A model generated the notes under the pieces. That model worked only from the letters and a program-made list of their open reading frames with translations, was not told the origin of the DNA and ran no database searches. The translations under genes were made by a program, and so were the position numbers. A stretch of 64,000 nucleotides of DNA from Actinomyces ruminicola. Lineage in GTDB: Bacteria; Actinomycetota; Actinomycetes; Actinomycetales; Actinomycetaceae. Positions within the stretch are counted from its first letter, which is position 1; each line of letters opens with the position of its first letter. This document shows, piece by piece, positions 8,547 through 17,587 of this stretch. The DNA lies in the NCBI RefSeq assembly GCF_900103885.1, contig NZ_FNIM01000006.1, positions 62,001 to 126,000 on the forward strand, given 5' to 3'.

Positions 8547-9832
8547 CCGGCGCCCGCGTGCCGCACTCCGCCGTCACCCCGGGCACGACCGATAACCCCG
8601 TGCCCGCAGAGGCGGTGGTCTCCTACCAGCGCCCCGCGGAGGGACTGCCCCCGGTCACGGATACGCCGGCGGCACTCGCCGCCGCGGCCGCAGCCCTTGC
8701 CCGTGGCTCCGGTCCGATCGCGGTGGACGCCGAACGAGCCTCCGGCTTTCGCTACGGGCAGGACGCCTACCTGGTACAGCTGCGGCGTCAGGGAGCGGGG
8801 ACGGTGCTGGTGGACCCGCTGGGAGCCGGCGACCTGTCCGCCCTGGCCGCCGCCCTGGACGGGCCGGAGTGGGTGCTGCACGCCGCCGACCAGGACCTGC
8901 CGTGCCTGACGGCGCTGGGACTGACGGCCGGCGCCCTGTTCGACACCGAGCTGGCGGCGCGCCTGCTGGGGCGCCGGCACGTGGGACTGGGCGCGGTGGT
9001 CGAGGAGACGCTGGGGCTGCGGCTGGCCAAGGATCATGCGGCCGCCGACTGGTCTACCAGGCCGCTGCCGGAGTCCTGGCTGGTTTACGCGGCCCTCGAT
9101 GTGGAACTGCTCCTCCCCCTGCGCGACGCCCTCGCCCAGGAGCTCGAGGCCGCCGGAAAGGCCGACTGGGCCGCCCAGGAGTTCGAGTACGAGCGCACCC
9201 GGCCGATCCGGCCTACCCGGATTGACCCCTGGCGCCGCACGCCCCGATCCGGCCGGGCGGTGCGCACGCCGCGTTCGCTGGCGGTGCTGCGCGAGCTGTG
9301 GACCGTCCGTGAGGAGCTGGCCCGGGAGCTGGACGTCACGCCGTCGAAGGTGCTGCCCCACCGCGCCCTGGTCGCGGCGGCCGTGGCCCAGCCGTCATCG
9401 CGCCGCCGTCTGGCCTCGCTGCGGGAGTTCTCCTCCCGGCAGGGTCGCCAGCACCAGGAACTGTGGTGGCAGGCGGTGGAGCGCGCCCTGGCACTGCCCG
9501 ATGACCAGTTGCCGCCCGTGCACGCCCCACTCGCCCCCGGAGAGCTGCCCCAGCCGCGCTCCTGGGGCCGGCACCACCCGCAGTCCGCGGCGGCGCTGGA
9601 GCTGGTACGCGGGGCGGTGCGCGCCCAGGCCGAGCTCCTGCGCATTCCGCATGAACTGCTGCTGGGCACCGAGGTACAGCGGCATCTGGCCTGGGGCATC
9701 GGCGAGGCCGCGGCCGCCGGTGAGCGCGTCGACGTATCCGTGGCGGCCGTGGCCGTCCGGCTGGAGAGGCTCGGGGCCCGGCACTGGCAGGTGGAGCAGA
9801 CGTCCGCGCCGCTGTCGGTCGCCCTCGGCTGA
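8543..9832 (+). CDS. rnd: Ribonuclease D (HRDC domain)
   Basis: 429-aa 3'-5' exoribonuclease of the DEDD family, acting in tRNA 3'-end maturation and RNA turnover. The exonuclease motifs are IAVDAERASGFRYG (ExoI, Asp/Glu), LHAADQDLPCL (ExoII) and YAALDVELLLPL (ExoIII). The HRDC region follows (RTPRSLAVLRELWTVREELA and onward, about residues 235-310), with a second HRDC-like helical segment at the C-terminus. The GTG start overlaps the DUF3000 stop. A copy of the GAGATCGGT intergenic repeat begins 2 nt after its stop codon. Confidence 0.92.
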   Translation: MTGARVPHSAVTPGTTDNPVPAEAVVSYQRPAEGLPPVTDTPAALAAAAAALARGSGPIAVDAERASGFRYGQDAYLVQLRRQGAGTVLVDPLGAGDLSALAAALDGPEWVLHAADQDLPCLTALGLTAGALFDTELAARLLGRRHVGLGAVVEETLGLRLAKDHAAADWSTRPLPESWLVYAALDVELLLPLRDALAQELEAAGKADWAAQEFEYERTRPIRPTRIDPWRRTPRSGRAVRTPRSLAVLRELWTVREELARELDVTPSKVLPHRALVAAAVAQPSSRRRLASLREFSSRQGRQHQELWWQAVERALALPDDQLPPVHAPLAPGELPQPRSWGRHHPQSAAALELVRGAVRAQAELLRIPHELLLGTEVQRHLAWGIGEAAAAGERVDVSVAAVAVRLERLGARHWQVEQTSAPLSVALG

Positions 9833-9833
9833 C

Positions 9834-9876
9834 CGCCGAGGTCGGTGGAAGTCACCTGACCCAGGTCGGTCGTTTC
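9834..9876 (+). repeat. Interspersed repeat copy A (diverged)
   Basis: GAGGTCGGTGGAAGT at 9838-9852 is followed 24 bp later by CAGGTCGGTCGTTTC, and the whole begins CGCCGAG. This aligns base for base, with transitions, to the copies at 31305-31346 and 61218-61260. It starts 2 nt after the rnd stop, as the copy at 61218 does after fabF. Confidence 0.6.
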
Positions 9877-9931
9877 GGCTCGAGCCCGCCGAGTCATGCT
9901 GGGCCATGCAGGATCGTCGGCCGCACCTAGG

Positions 9932-10150
9932 CTAGAGTCCCAGGCGCTCGCGCAGCACGATGTCGGCGATCCGCAGGTTCGTCTCCAGGAACTTGTAGGC
10001 CTGCAGGGGAATGAAACGGCGGCGCCTGAGTGTCTGTGGCGTCGGCAGGGGCGCCCGGGCGATGCGTTCCGCCTCCAGCGGGTCGAGTTCCTCGGGGCTG
10101 GGGCTGCCGGCCGCTGGCGCAGTTGCGGTAGGGGGCATCATGTCGATCAC
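9932..10150 (-). CDS. Small hypothetical protein coupled to SQR-like gene
   Basis: 72-aa ORF that starts with a GTG overlapping the stop of the upstream flavoprotein gene (GTGA), which argues strongly that it is real and co-translated. The first 30 residues are Ala/Pro-rich. The second half (TLRRRRFIPLQAYKFLETNLRIADIVLRERLGL) is predicted helical and amphipathic, without a clear transmembrane segment. I do not recognise the family. Its position suggests a partner or membrane-association factor for the flavoprotein, which is only an inference. Confidence 0.65.
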   Translation of the reverse strand: MIDMMPPTATAPAAGSPSPEELDPLEAERIARAPLPTPQTLRRRRFIPLQAYKFLETNLRIADIVLRERLGL

Positions 10151-11622
10151 TCCGGAATGAGGAACCAGCCCGGCAGGGCCTTGGCCTTGTAGATGAACAG
10201 GTAGTGGAGCATGTACTTGATCCAGTGCCCGAACAGGCCGATCTCGCCACGGGTGTGGTACGGGTGCCTTCCGGTCTGGGGGTACTTGTGCTCGTCCGGG
10301 ACCACCGGGTACATGATCATGGCGGCGGCGGATCCCGTGCGCAGGTTGGCCCCTGTGGAGGCCACGCAGGAGGCGCCCATGCGCGCCATGGAGGCCTCAT
10401 GCAGCGGCCTGTCGCGCCCCTTGATACGGTCGACGATCGACTCGGCGCAGGCACGGCCGATCGTGCCGGCGGGCTGGCCGGTACGCGGCGGCGCCGGTGC
10501 GATCGGCGTCCCTTTGGGGGTGCTGCGCGGTCGGGAGATCGCATGCGGGGGCGCGAAGGCGATACCGGCGGCGAATAGCTCGGGATAGGTGGGATTCTGG
10601 TAGGTCTTCGGCCAGTCCTCCGCGCTCCATTCCTCATAGGGCTTGCGGGTGTAGTCCGCGTCAACCTTCATGAAGCCGCTGGGGGCGAAGACGACGTCGG
10701 TGATGTCGGCACCGTGGCGGTCGTATGCCTTCAGGGGCTGGCCGGTGAACGGCGGCAGGAGCATGGCGAAGTCGAAGTCCAGGGTGTGCGTGGCGCCGTC
10801 GAGCGCCTCATACACCAGCCGGCCCGGATCGACCCGAGTGACCGCCGCCCCGGTGATGGCCTTGACCTGGCGCTCTCGGAAGAGGGATTCGGTCCATAGT
10901 TGCGAGGTGGTCTGGTAGCCCTCCTGACGGAAGCGCATGCCACCGACCCCGAAGTCGCCGAGCTCGGCCTCATTGGTCAGGTAGACCACCTCGCAGAGTT
11001 CACGCACGCCGGCCTCGCGCAGCTCGAAGTCGACGTTGAAGGCGTACTCGAAGGCGGCTCCCTGACAGGTGCAGGTTCCGTGTCCCATGCCGATGACCAG
11101 CCGCTGCGGACGGCCGCCGCGGGCCGCCGCAATGACCCCGCGCAAGGCGCGGGCGGTCTGGTCGGCGTGCACGGCGGTGCACACCGACCAGGTATACCCG
11201 CCATCTGGCCCCAGTCCCGGTGTGGCGGCGAAGTCGAGTCGGGGCCCGGTGGCGTTGATCAGATAGTCGTAGGCCAGGCGCCGGACTTCGCCCTTGCGCG
11301 AGGGCTCGGTGAACTCCAGCTCGACCTGTGGTCGTGGCGTCTCGGCCCGGTCTGCCGGGTGCCCCTCGGGGTAGATGGCGGTGGCCTTAGCCTGGTGGAA
11401 GCAGATGCCCTGGCGGCGGTAGACCGGCGCCAGGGGGAAGAGCACCTGCTCCTTGCCCATGCGGCCGGTGCCCACCCAGATGTTCGAGGGAATCCAGTTC
11501 CACTGCGCGTTGGGGCTGATGACCACGACCTGGTGCCGGCGGGGCAGCATTCGGCGCAGGTGCAAAGCGGCCGTGTGCCCCGCGACACCGGCGCCGAGGA
11601 CAACGACTCGTGCCATGATCAT
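10147..11622 (-). CDS. Sulfide:quinone oxidoreductase-like FAD-dependent oxidoreductase
   Basis: 491-aa two-dinucleotide-binding flavoprotein. The N-terminal FAD fingerprint is VVVLGAGVAGHTAALHL, followed by the SQR-like WNWIPSNIWVG. A cysteine cluster TCTCQGAAFEYAF (about residues 205-217) stands where SQRs carry an active-site cysteine before a PAYEF-like motif, with another Cys in VRELCEVVYL. SQR oxidises sulfide and passes electrons to quinone at the membrane; related type III members have uncertain substrates. Start: ATG 11622 or ATG 11616, with AGGTT just upstream. It is coupled to a 72-aa ORF downstream and lies after the pflA terminator, so it is a separate unit from pfl. The true electron donor is unproven. 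Confidence 0.75.
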   Translation of the reverse strand: MIMARVVVLGAGVAGHTAALHLRRMLPRRHQVVVISPNAQWNWIPSNIWVGTGRMGKEQVLFPLAPVYRRQGICFHQAKATAIYPEGHPADRAETPRPQVELEFTEPSRKGEVRRLAYDYLINATGPRLDFAATPGLGPDGGYTWSVCTAVHADQTARALRGVIAAARGGRPQRLVIGMGHGTCTCQGAAFEYAFNVDFELREAGVRELCEVVYLTNEAELGDFGVGGMRFRQEGYQTTSQLWTESLFRERQVKAITGAAVTRVDPGRLVYEALDGATHTLDFDFAMLLPPFTGQPLKAYDRHGADITDVVFAPSGFMKVDADYTRKPYEEWSAEDWPKTYQNPTYPELFAAGIAFAPPHAISRPRSTPKGTPIAPAPPRTGQPAGTIGRACAESIVDRIKGRDRPLHEASMARMGASCVASTGANLRTGSAAAMIMYPVVPDEHKYPQTGRHPYHTRGEIGLFGHWIKYMLHYLFIYKAKALPGWFLIPE

Positions 11623-11694
11623 CGAACCTCATGCGATTGAAGGCGCCGACGGCGTTGTCGGCTATATCACATGGTACTGGTTAGACACGCGGAT

Positions 11695-11704
11695 TGTCAT
11701 GACA
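11695..11704. promoter_or_regulatory. Candidate operator: perfect palindrome TGTCATGACA
   Basis: A 10-bp perfect palindrome lies about 75 nt upstream of the SQR-like gene, in the 110-nt gap after the pflA terminator. On the minus strand a TATA-containing -10-like stretch (TGATATAG) follows downstream of it. Operator function is a guess. Confidence 0.3.
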
Positions 11705-11732
11705 CGAATTCGACACCGGCTGGATCGCGTGA

Positions 11733-11771
11733 ATACGTCGGCCGGACCCGATTCGGGTCCGGCCGACGTAT
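11733..11771 (-). terminator. Strong hairpin terminator after pflA
   Basis: Perfect inverted repeat with 19-bp arms (ATACGTCGGCCGGACCCGA and its complement) around a single central T, so the real loop is a few bases. It begins 9 nt after the pflA stop on the minus strand. The tail is poor in T, as is common in high-GC actinobacteria. It ends the pfl operon before the SQR-like gene. Confidence 0.85.
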
Positions 11772-11779
11772 CGAGGTGC

Positions 11780-12658
11780 TCAGTGCACGGTGAATCCGTG
11801 CGCGCGGAAGATCGCCCGGGTGGACTCCACCAGTTCCGGTTCGGGCGGCCGGGTGTCACGAAGCCTGTACTCCAGCTTCAGGGCATCCCACTTGTCGGTA
11901 CCCATCTGGTGGAAGGGCAGTACCTCCACGCGGGAGACCACCGGGCGCCATCGCTCGATGATCCGAGCCACGTTCTCAACGTTGTCAGGATCATCGGTCA
12001 GTCCCGGCACCAGCACGAAGCGAGCCCAGGTCTCGATGCCCTTCTCGGCGAGCCGGTCACCGAAGGCGATGGTCGGGGCGAGTTCACGCCCGGTCACCCG
12101 CTTGTAGGTCTCCTCATCGCCGCTCTTGACATCCAGCAGCACCAGGTCGATGTTGTCCAGCATCTCGTCCGAGGCGTTGGCGCCCAGGTAACCGGAGGTA
12201 TCGATGCAGGTGTGGATGCCCATTGCCTTGGCTCCGGCGAGGATGCGCCCGGCGAAGGCGGGCTGCATGAGCACCTCTCCACCGGACAGGGTGATACCGC
12301 CACCGGTCGCCTTGAAGACGTTCCGGTAGCGCCTGATCCGCCGCAGAATCTCGTCCGCCTCCACCGGCTCGCCATCACGCATGAGGAAGGTGTCCGGGTT
12401 GTGGCAGTACAGGCAACGCAGCGGGCAGCCGTTGAGGAAGACGGTCATCCGGGTGCCCGGTCCATCGACCGCCGTGACGAGCTCCCAGGAATGGATGGAT
12501 CCCAGAGATCCCTCCCGCATCCGGGCCAGGCGCTCCGACCTCTCCAGGTCGGTCAGTTCTTCGAGCGCGCCGATTCCAGCCCCGCGCAGACGGGCGGCCG
12601 GGGCCAGAAAGTCCTGGTCCCGGCCGCCGGTCTGCTCCGGGGTGATGGTCTCAGTCAT
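11780..12658 (-). CDS. pflA: Pyruvate formate-lyase activating enzyme
   Basis: 292-aa radical-SAM enzyme that uses a [4Fe-4S] cluster and S-adenosylmethionine to install the glycyl radical on PFL. The cluster motif CX3CX2C is Cys78, Cys82 and Cys85 (FLNGCPLRCLYCHNPDT). The downstream GGGITLSGGEVLMQP SAM-binding GGE motif and DTSGYLG are present. The N-terminus is about 45 residues longer than E. coli PflA. Start ATG 12658 is preceded by GAAGGA. It is last in the pflB-grcA-pflA order on the minus strand and is closed by the strong hairpin at 11733-11771. Here the substrate glycine lies on a separate 81-aa protein. Confidence 0.95.
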   Translation of the reverse strand: MTETITPEQTGGRDQDFLAPAARLRGAGIGALEELTDLERSERLARMREGSLGSIHSWELVTAVDGPGTRMTVFLNGCPLRCLYCHNPDTFLMRDGEPVEADEILRRIRRYRNVFKATGGGITLSGGEVLMQPAFAGRILAGAKAMGIHTCIDTSGYLGANASDEMLDNIDLVLLDVKSGDEETYKRVTGRELAPTIAFGDRLAEKGIETWARFVLVPGLTDDPDNVENVARIIERWRPVVSRVEVLPFHQMGTDKWDALKLEYRLRDTRPPEPELVESTRAIFRAHGFTVH

Positions 12659-12681
12659 CCGAGTCCTTCACCCGTTGTGGT

Positions 12682-12927
12682 TCAGGCGCCGGCGTGGAAG
12701 GTGCGGTTGAGCACGTCCAGCTGCTGCTCACGCGTCAGCTTGACGAAGTTGACGGCGTAGCCGGAGACGCGAACCGTCAGGTTGGGGTAGTTCTCCGGGT
12801 GCTCCATGGCGTCCTCAAGGGTGGAGCGGTCCAGCACGTTGATGTTGGCGTGGTACAGACCCTTGACGCCACCGGTGTCATCGCGCTGCGCCTTCATGGA
12901 CTCCAGGCGCTCTTCATACGTGGCCAT
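12682..12927 (-). CDS. grcA: Stand-alone glycyl-radical domain of PFL (GrcA/YfiD-like)
   Basis: 81-aa protein equal to the missing C-terminus of pyruvate formate-lyase. [20 protein letters not shown] aligns with the segment before the radical loop, and RVSGYAV carries the radical glycine at Gly56 (Gly734 in the E. coli enzyme). The end reads [14 protein letters not shown] as in full-length PFL. In E. coli, GrcA replaces a damaged PFL terminus as a spare part. Here the neighbouring PFL core has no such domain, so this small protein should be an obligatory subunit. Start ATG 12927 follows AAAGGGG. It lies 73 nt after pflB, with a hairpin in the gap, and 23 nt before pflA. Confidence 0.93.
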   Translation of the reverse strand: MATYEERLESMKAQRDDTGGVKGLYHANINVLDRSTLEDAMEHPENYPNLTVRVSGYAVNFVKLTREQQLDVLNRTFHAGA

Positions 12928-12979
12928 AGCAGGCCCCTTTCTGGTGAGGTGAGAAATGTGTATTCGGATGGTCTGGTGG

Positions 12980-12999
12980 CCCGCCGCTTGGGCGGCGGG
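12980..12999 (-). terminator. Hairpin between pflB and grcA (attenuator or processing site)
   Basis: CCCGCCGC and GCGGCGGG form a perfect 8-bp stem with a 4-nt loop, starting 1 nt after the pflB stop. No T-run follows. It is more likely a partial terminator or an RNA-stability element that sets the ratio of the two PFL subunits than a full stop, since grcA and pflA must be expressed with pflB. Confidence 0.55.
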
Positions 13000-13000
13000 A

Positions 13001-15121
13001 TCAGACCTCGGCGCAGTCGTCGGGGACGAAACCGGCGTCGAGGATGCCCACGAGGTTGGACACGCGCTCGTCGAGCGTGCGGCCCAGTCCCTGGGGCGTG
13101 ATGGTGTTGGTCAGGGAGATGCCGTCAAGGGCATCGTTGTAGTCCAGCTTGCCCACGCTCAGCATGGAGGCCACCATGCCGTGGGTGTCCATGCCGTTCT
13201 CCGGGTTGGCGCCCGGGGAGAAGGGGGTGCCCTTCTTGTGGCCGGACGGGAAGGAGCCGGTGGCCTTGCCGTAGACGACGTTGGAGGTGATCGTCAGCAC
13301 GGACTGGGTCGGGATCGCGTCCCGGTAGAAGGGCTGCTCCTTGATCTTGGACATGATCGTGTGGACCACGGTGGCGGCGATCTCGTCGGCGCGGTCGTCG
13401 TCGTTGCCGTAGATCGGGAAGTCGCCCTCGGTGACGTAGTCGACCACGAGCCCGGTCTCGTCGCGCACCGGGGTGACCTTGGCGTACTTGATGGCGCTCA
13501 GCGAGTCGGCGACGATGGACAGCCCGGCGATGCCGCAGCCCATGGTGCGCACGATCTCGGAGTCGTGCAGCGCCATCTCGATCGACTCATACGCGTAGCG
13601 GTCGTGGCAGTAGTGGATGATGTTCAGTGCCTCTACGTAGGTGCCGACCACCCAGTCGAGCATCTTCTCGTACTTGTCCCAGACCTCGTCGAAGTCGAGC
13701 GGGGCGTCGCCCTCGATGCCGGGCAGGCCGGCGACGATCTGCTTGCCGGTCATCTCGTCGCGGCCGCCGTTGATGGCGTACAGCAGTGCCTTGGCGGCGT
13801 TGACGCGGGCGCCGAAGAACTGCATCTGCTTACCCACCCGCATCGGGGACACGCAGCAGGCGATGGCGGCGTCGTCGCCCCAGTGCTCGCGGATCTGCTC
13901 GTCCGCCTCGTACTGGATGGAGGAGGTGGTGATCGAGATCAGGGCGCAGAAGTCCTTGTATCCCTGGGGCAGCTCCTCGTTCCAGAAGATGGTGATGTTC
14001 GGCTCGGGGGCGGGGCCGAGGTTGCGCAGGGTCTGCAGCAGGCGGAAGGAGGTCTTGGTGACCAGGGTGCGCCCGTCCTCGCCGAAGCCGGCGTCTGACC
14101 AGGTGGCCCAGTAGGGGTCGCCGGAGAAGATCTGGTCGTAGTCGGTGGTGCGCAGGAAGCGGGTGATGCGCAGCTTCATGACGATGTTGTCGATGAGCTC
14201 CTGGGCGCGGGACTCGTCGATGACGCCGGCCTTCAGGTCGCGCTCGAAGTAGATGTCCAGGAAGGCGGACAGGCGGCCGATGCTCATGGCGGCGCCGTCC
14301 TGGGACTTCACGGAGGCCAGGTAGGCGAAGTAGGTCCACTGCACGGCCTCGTGCGCGTCCTTGGCGGGACCGGAGATGTCGAAGCCGTAGGAGGCGGCCA
14401 TGTTCTTGAGCTTCTTCAGCGCCTTGATCTGCTCGGCGTGCTCCTCGCGGTAGCGCGCCCAGTGCTCGGAGAAGGGCTGGTCGGCGACGGCGTCCTTGGC
14501 CTTCTGCTTGAGCTCGATGAGGCGGTCGACGCCGTACAGGGCCACGCGACGGTAGTCGCCGATGATCCGGCCGCGGCCGTAGGCGTCCGGCAGACCGGTG
14601 ATGATGTGGCTGGAGCGGGCGGCGCGGATACGGGGGGTGTAGATGTCGAAGACGGCGTCGTTGTGCGTCTTGCGGTAGCGGGTGAAGATCTTCTTGACCT
14701 CGGGGTCGACCTCCTTGCCGGCCTCCTTGATCGCCTGCTCGACCATGCGCCAGCCGCCGTTGGGCATCATGGCGCGCTTGAGCGGCGAGTCGGTCTGCAG
14801 CCCGACAATGACGTCGTCGTCCTCGCTGATGTAGCCGGCGGGGAATGCGTCGATGTCAGACGGCGTGTGGGTGTCGACGTCGAGGATGCGCACCTTGCGC
14901 TCCTCGGACAGGTAGTTCTTCTCCAGGGTGTCCCACAGGCGCAGGGTCTTGTCGGTTGCGCCGGCGAGGAACGATGCATCGCCGGTGTATGGCGTGTAGT
15001 TGCGCTGGATGAAGTCCCGGACGTCGATATCCTCGGTCCACGGGCCCGTGGTGAAGCCCTCCCACGCGTCGCGACTGGTGGTCTCCTCCGCAGTGGCGGA
15101 TGCTGTGACCTCGGTTGTCAT
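13001..15121 (-). CDS. pflB: Pyruvate formate-lyase core subunit (lacks glycyl-radical domain)
   Basis: 706-aa formate C-acetyltransferase core: pyruvate + CoA gives acetyl-CoA + formate. The active-site cysteine pair is Cys422-Cys423 (IACCVSPM). The barrel matches E. coli PFL through the [14 protein letters not shown] and [12 protein letters not shown] stretches to about residue 695, then stops ([10 protein letters not shown]), exactly where full-length enzymes run into the glycyl-radical loop. That part is encoded by the next gene. Start ATG 15121 (MTTEV) is preceded by AGGAGG. The long leader holds a -10 TAGTCT (15212-15217) and a DosR-like palindrome (15302-15315). Confidence 0.95.
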   Translation of the reverse strand: MTTEVTASATAEETTSRDAWEGFTTGPWTEDIDVRDFIQRNYTPYTGDASFLAGATDKTLRLWDTLEKNYLSEERKVRILDVDTHTPSDIDAFPAGYISEDDDVIVGLQTDSPLKRAMMPNGGWRMVEQAIKEAGKEVDPEVKKIFTRYRKTHNDAVFDIYTPRIRAARSSHIITGLPDAYGRGRIIGDYRRVALYGVDRLIELKQKAKDAVADQPFSEHWARYREEHAEQIKALKKLKNMAASYGFDISGPAKDAHEAVQWTYFAYLASVKSQDGAAMSIGRLSAFLDIYFERDLKAGVIDESRAQELIDNIVMKLRITRFLRTTDYDQIFSGDPYWATWSDAGFGEDGRTLVTKTSFRLLQTLRNLGPAPEPNITIFWNEELPQGYKDFCALISITTSSIQYEADEQIREHWGDDAAIACCVSPMRVGKQMQFFGARVNAAKALLYAINGGRDEMTGKQIVAGLPGIEGDAPLDFDEVWDKYEKMLDWVVGTYVEALNIIHYCHDRYAYESIEMALHDSEIVRTMGCGIAGLSIVADSLSAIKYAKVTPVRDETGLVVDYVTEGDFPIYGNDDDRADEIAATVVHTIMSKIKEQPFYRDAIPTQSVLTITSNVVYGKATGSFPSGHKKGTPFSPGANPENGMDTHGMVASMLSVGKLDYNDALDGISLTNTITPQGLGRTLDERVSNLVGILDAGFVPDDCAEV

Positions 15122-15211
15122 CCGTGCCCTCCTATAGGGTGGGTGGCCAGGGCCACCCGGTTGCTTGCGCCCTTGTGAGGCGCGGCGGTACATCGTTGCG
15201 CCGTCGACCCA

Positions 15212-15217
15212 AGACTA
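15212..15217 (-). promoter_or_regulatory. Candidate -10 (TAGTCT) of the pfl operon
   Basis: TAGTCT on the minus strand, about 90 nt before the pflB start. If used, the DosR-like palindrome would be centred about 100 nt upstream of the transcript start. A nearer promoter is also possible. Confidence 0.35.
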
Positions 15218-15301
15218 GGCCAGACGTCCCGCCTTGTGTCAGGCCGATTTGAAACCAGCCGGTGGGATCACTCACAGGCCACCTCCAGCCCGCACCCACC
15301 T

Positions 15302-15315
15302 AGGACTTTAGTCCC
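15302..15315. promoter_or_regulatory. DosR/DevR-like box upstream of pflB
   Basis: On the minus strand GGGACTAAAGTCCT matches the known DosR/DevR half-site palindrome GGGACTWWAGTCCC at 13 of 14 positions. The flanking C before GGGAC also fits the longer 20-bp consensus. It lies in the 420-nt noncoding stretch 15122-15541 between dxs and pflB. I see nothing else distinctive in that stretch besides the -10 candidate. Confidence 0.6.
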
Positions 15316-15541
15316 GACCTGCGGATGTTGTCCCGCCTCCGGCCACGCCACCCGCAGGCCGCCCGGGTTCGGCGGAATTCCCCCGTTCCGGCAGCGGCTC
15401 GGAAGCGGCTCGTGACTGCCGTCATATCAGGTCTGCGTCCCGCCGGCCCCCGGAGCGTCCCGCGCTCACGTCCGAACGACGCCGATCGCTGCGCACGGCC
15501 CCTCCTCATCCCCGCCGCGGGCCTCATCTAGGACGGGCGTC

Positions 15542-17587
15542 CTAGACGGCCGAGCTGCGTCCCGTACCGGGGCGGGCCGGGCAGCCCGCGAGGCGGCGGG
15601 CAGCCGCCCAGATCCCCGCCAGGTCCATGCCGAAGTCCGCCAGGAGCTCATCGCGACTTGCCGTGGGCAGGAAGCTGCGCGGCACGCCCAGGCGAGCCAC
15701 CCGCGGGAAGGTGCCGACGCCGTCGGACAGCGCCGCGTCCTCAACCGCGTCACGCAGCTGAGAGCCCACGCCGCCGTCAACCAGCCCGTCCTCCACCACG
15801 AGCACCCCGCGGCATTCGCGTGCCATTTCAACCAGCGCGGGCGGTACGGGCACCGGCCAACGGGGGCTGACCACCCGCACGCCGATCCCCTCGGCCGCCA
15901 GGCGCCGGCCGGCGTCGAGACTCGCTGCCGCCATGGCTCCCACCCCGACCAGCAGCAGCGGCCCGGCCGCCGCGACGCCGTCCGTTGGTGCGGCGGGGCC
16001 GCCGACGGCCTCCAGCAGCACATCCACCGCGCCGAAGGGGACGTCCTCCTCCCCCACCGTGCGCAGGGCGGGCAACGGCGCGGGCAGCGAGCCCTTGGGG
16101 TAGCGCACCACGGTGGGGGCGTCGTCCACCCCGACCGCCACCGCCAGCGCCTGACGCAGCGTCGCCTCGTCGCGCGGGGCCGCCAGGCGCAGTCCGGGCA
16201 CGTGCGCGAGCAGCGCCATGTCCCACATGCCGTTGTGACTGGCGCCGTCGGTGCCGGTGATGCCCGCACGATCCAGCAGGATCGTCACGCCCGCCCGGTG
16301 CAGCCCCACATCCATGAGCACCTGGTCGAAGGCCCGGTTGAGGAAGGTGGCGTACAGGGCGACCACCGGGTGCATCCCGGCAAAGGCCATGCCTGCGGCA
16401 CAGGTGAGTGCATGCTGCTCGGCGATCCCGACGTCGATGACGCGCTCGGGCAGGGCATCGGCGAGCGGCTGCAGCCCCACCGGCTGCTGCATGGCGGCGG
16501 TGATGCCCACAATGCGCTCGTCGCCGCGGGCCAGCGCCAGCAGCTCCTTGGCAACCACGGCGGTCCACCCGAACCGGGAGGGCACCACCGGCAGGCCGGT
16601 CTCCGGGTGAATGCGCCCGACGGCGTGGAAGCGGTCGGCGGGGTCCTCCTCGGCGGGGGTGTAGCCGCGGCCCTTCTGGGTGATCACGTGCACGATCACC
16701 GGCTCGGCGTACTCGCGCGCACGGGTGAGGGCGAACTCCAGGGCGGTCTCATCGTGCCCGTCCACTGGGCCGGTGTACTTGATGCCCAGGTCCTCGAAGA
16801 AGGCCGAGGGCACCAGGATGTCCTTCAGTCCGCGCTTCAGGCCGTGCAGCGCCTCGAAGGCGGCGCGCCCGGGAGCCCCCTGCGCCAGCAGGGTGTGCTT
16901 CACGCCGGCGAGCATGCGCTCGTAGCCGGGGTTGGTGCGCAGCGCGTCGAGGTGGTGGGCCAGTCCGCCGATGGTCGGGGCGTAGGAGCGGCCGTTGTCG
17001 TTGACGACGATCACCAGGTGCTTGTCGGCGGAGTCCGCGATGTTGTTCAGCGCCTCCCAGGCCATGCCGCCGGTCAGGGCGCCGTCACCGATGACGGCGA
17101 CGATGTGCCGCTGGTCCCGCCCCTGCAGGTGGTTGGCGCGAGCGATGCCGTCGGCCCAGGACAGGGCCGTGGAGGCGTGGGAGTTCTCGACGACGTCGTG
17201 GATGGACTCCCGCCGGGAGGGGTAGCCGGACACGCCGCCGCGCTCGCGCAGCCGACTGAAGTCCTGGCGTCCGGTGAGCAACTTGTGCACATATGCCTGG
17301 TGACCGGTGTCGAAGACGATGGTGTCGCGCGGGGAGCGGAAGGTGCGGTGCAGCGCCAGGGTGAGCTCGACGACTCCGAGGTTGGGGCCCAGGTGGCCGC
17401 CCGTGCGGGCCACCGTGGCCACCAGGTAGCGGCGGATCTCGGCGGCCAGCGCCTCCACCTCCTCGCTGGTCAAACGGTGCAGGTCGCCGGGCCGGTGGAT
17501 GCGGGACAGCAGCGGGGTGGCCGGCAGATGCGGCGTCGAGCGCGGGCCCTGTCCGTCCGCACCGACCGTGGCAGTGTCTTCGCTCAT
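15542..17587 (-). CDS. dxs: 1-deoxy-D-xylulose-5-phosphate synthase
   Basis: 681-aa thiamine-diphosphate enzyme: pyruvate + glyceraldehyde 3-phosphate gives DXP, the first step of the non-mevalonate isoprenoid pathway. It shows the N-terminal [17 protein letters not shown] stretch, the ThDP motif [16 protein letters not shown] (about residues 150-165), the central transketolase segment [17 protein letters not shown] and [18 protein letters not shown]. Start ATG 17587 is set by AGGAGGAG upstream; longer in-frame starts give unfamily-like sequence. It is divergent from the S9 peptidase. A short palindrome CTAGGACG/CGTCCTAG overlaps its stop codon. Confidence 0.95.
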   Translation of the reverse strand: MSEDTATVGADGQGPRSTPHLPATPLLSRIHRPGDLHRLTSEEVEALAAEIRRYLVATVARTGGHLGPNLGVVELTLALHRTFRSPRDTIVFDTGHQAYVHKLLTGRQDFSRLRERGGVSGYPSRRESIHDVVENSHASTALSWADGIARANHLQGRDQRHIVAVIGDGALTGGMAWEALNNIADSADKHLVIVVNDNGRSYAPTIGGLAHHLDALRTNPGYERMLAGVKHTLLAQGAPGRAAFEALHGLKRGLKDILVPSAFFEDLGIKYTGPVDGHDETALEFALTRAREYAEPVIVHVITQKGRGYTPAEEDPADRFHAVGRIHPETGLPVVPSRFGWTAVVAKELLALARGDERIVGITAAMQQPVGLQPLADALPERVIDVGIAEQHALTCAAGMAFAGMHPVVALYATFLNRAFDQVLMDVGLHRAGVTILLDRAGITGTDGASHNGMWDMALLAHVPGLRLAAPRDEATLRQALAVAVGVDDAPTVVRYPKGSLPAPLPALRTVGEEDVPFGAVDVLLEAVGGPAAPTDGVAAAGPLLLVGVGAMAAASLDAGRRLAAEGIGVRVVSPRWPVPVPPALVEMARECRGVLVVEDGLVDGGVGSQLRDAVEDAALSDGVGTFPRVARLGVPRSFLPTASRDELLADFGMDLAGIWAAARRLAGCPARPGTGRSSAV

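Noticed and set aside
11733-11771. Operator for the SQR-like gene formed by the 39-bp inverted repeat
   Set aside because: Perfect 19-bp arms 9 nt after the pflA stop are better explained as a terminator hairpin.
15528-15545. Palindrome CTAGGACG/CGTCCTAG as dxs terminator
   Set aside because: It overlaps the dxs stop codon, has a 2-base centre and no T-run; too weak to list as a terminator.
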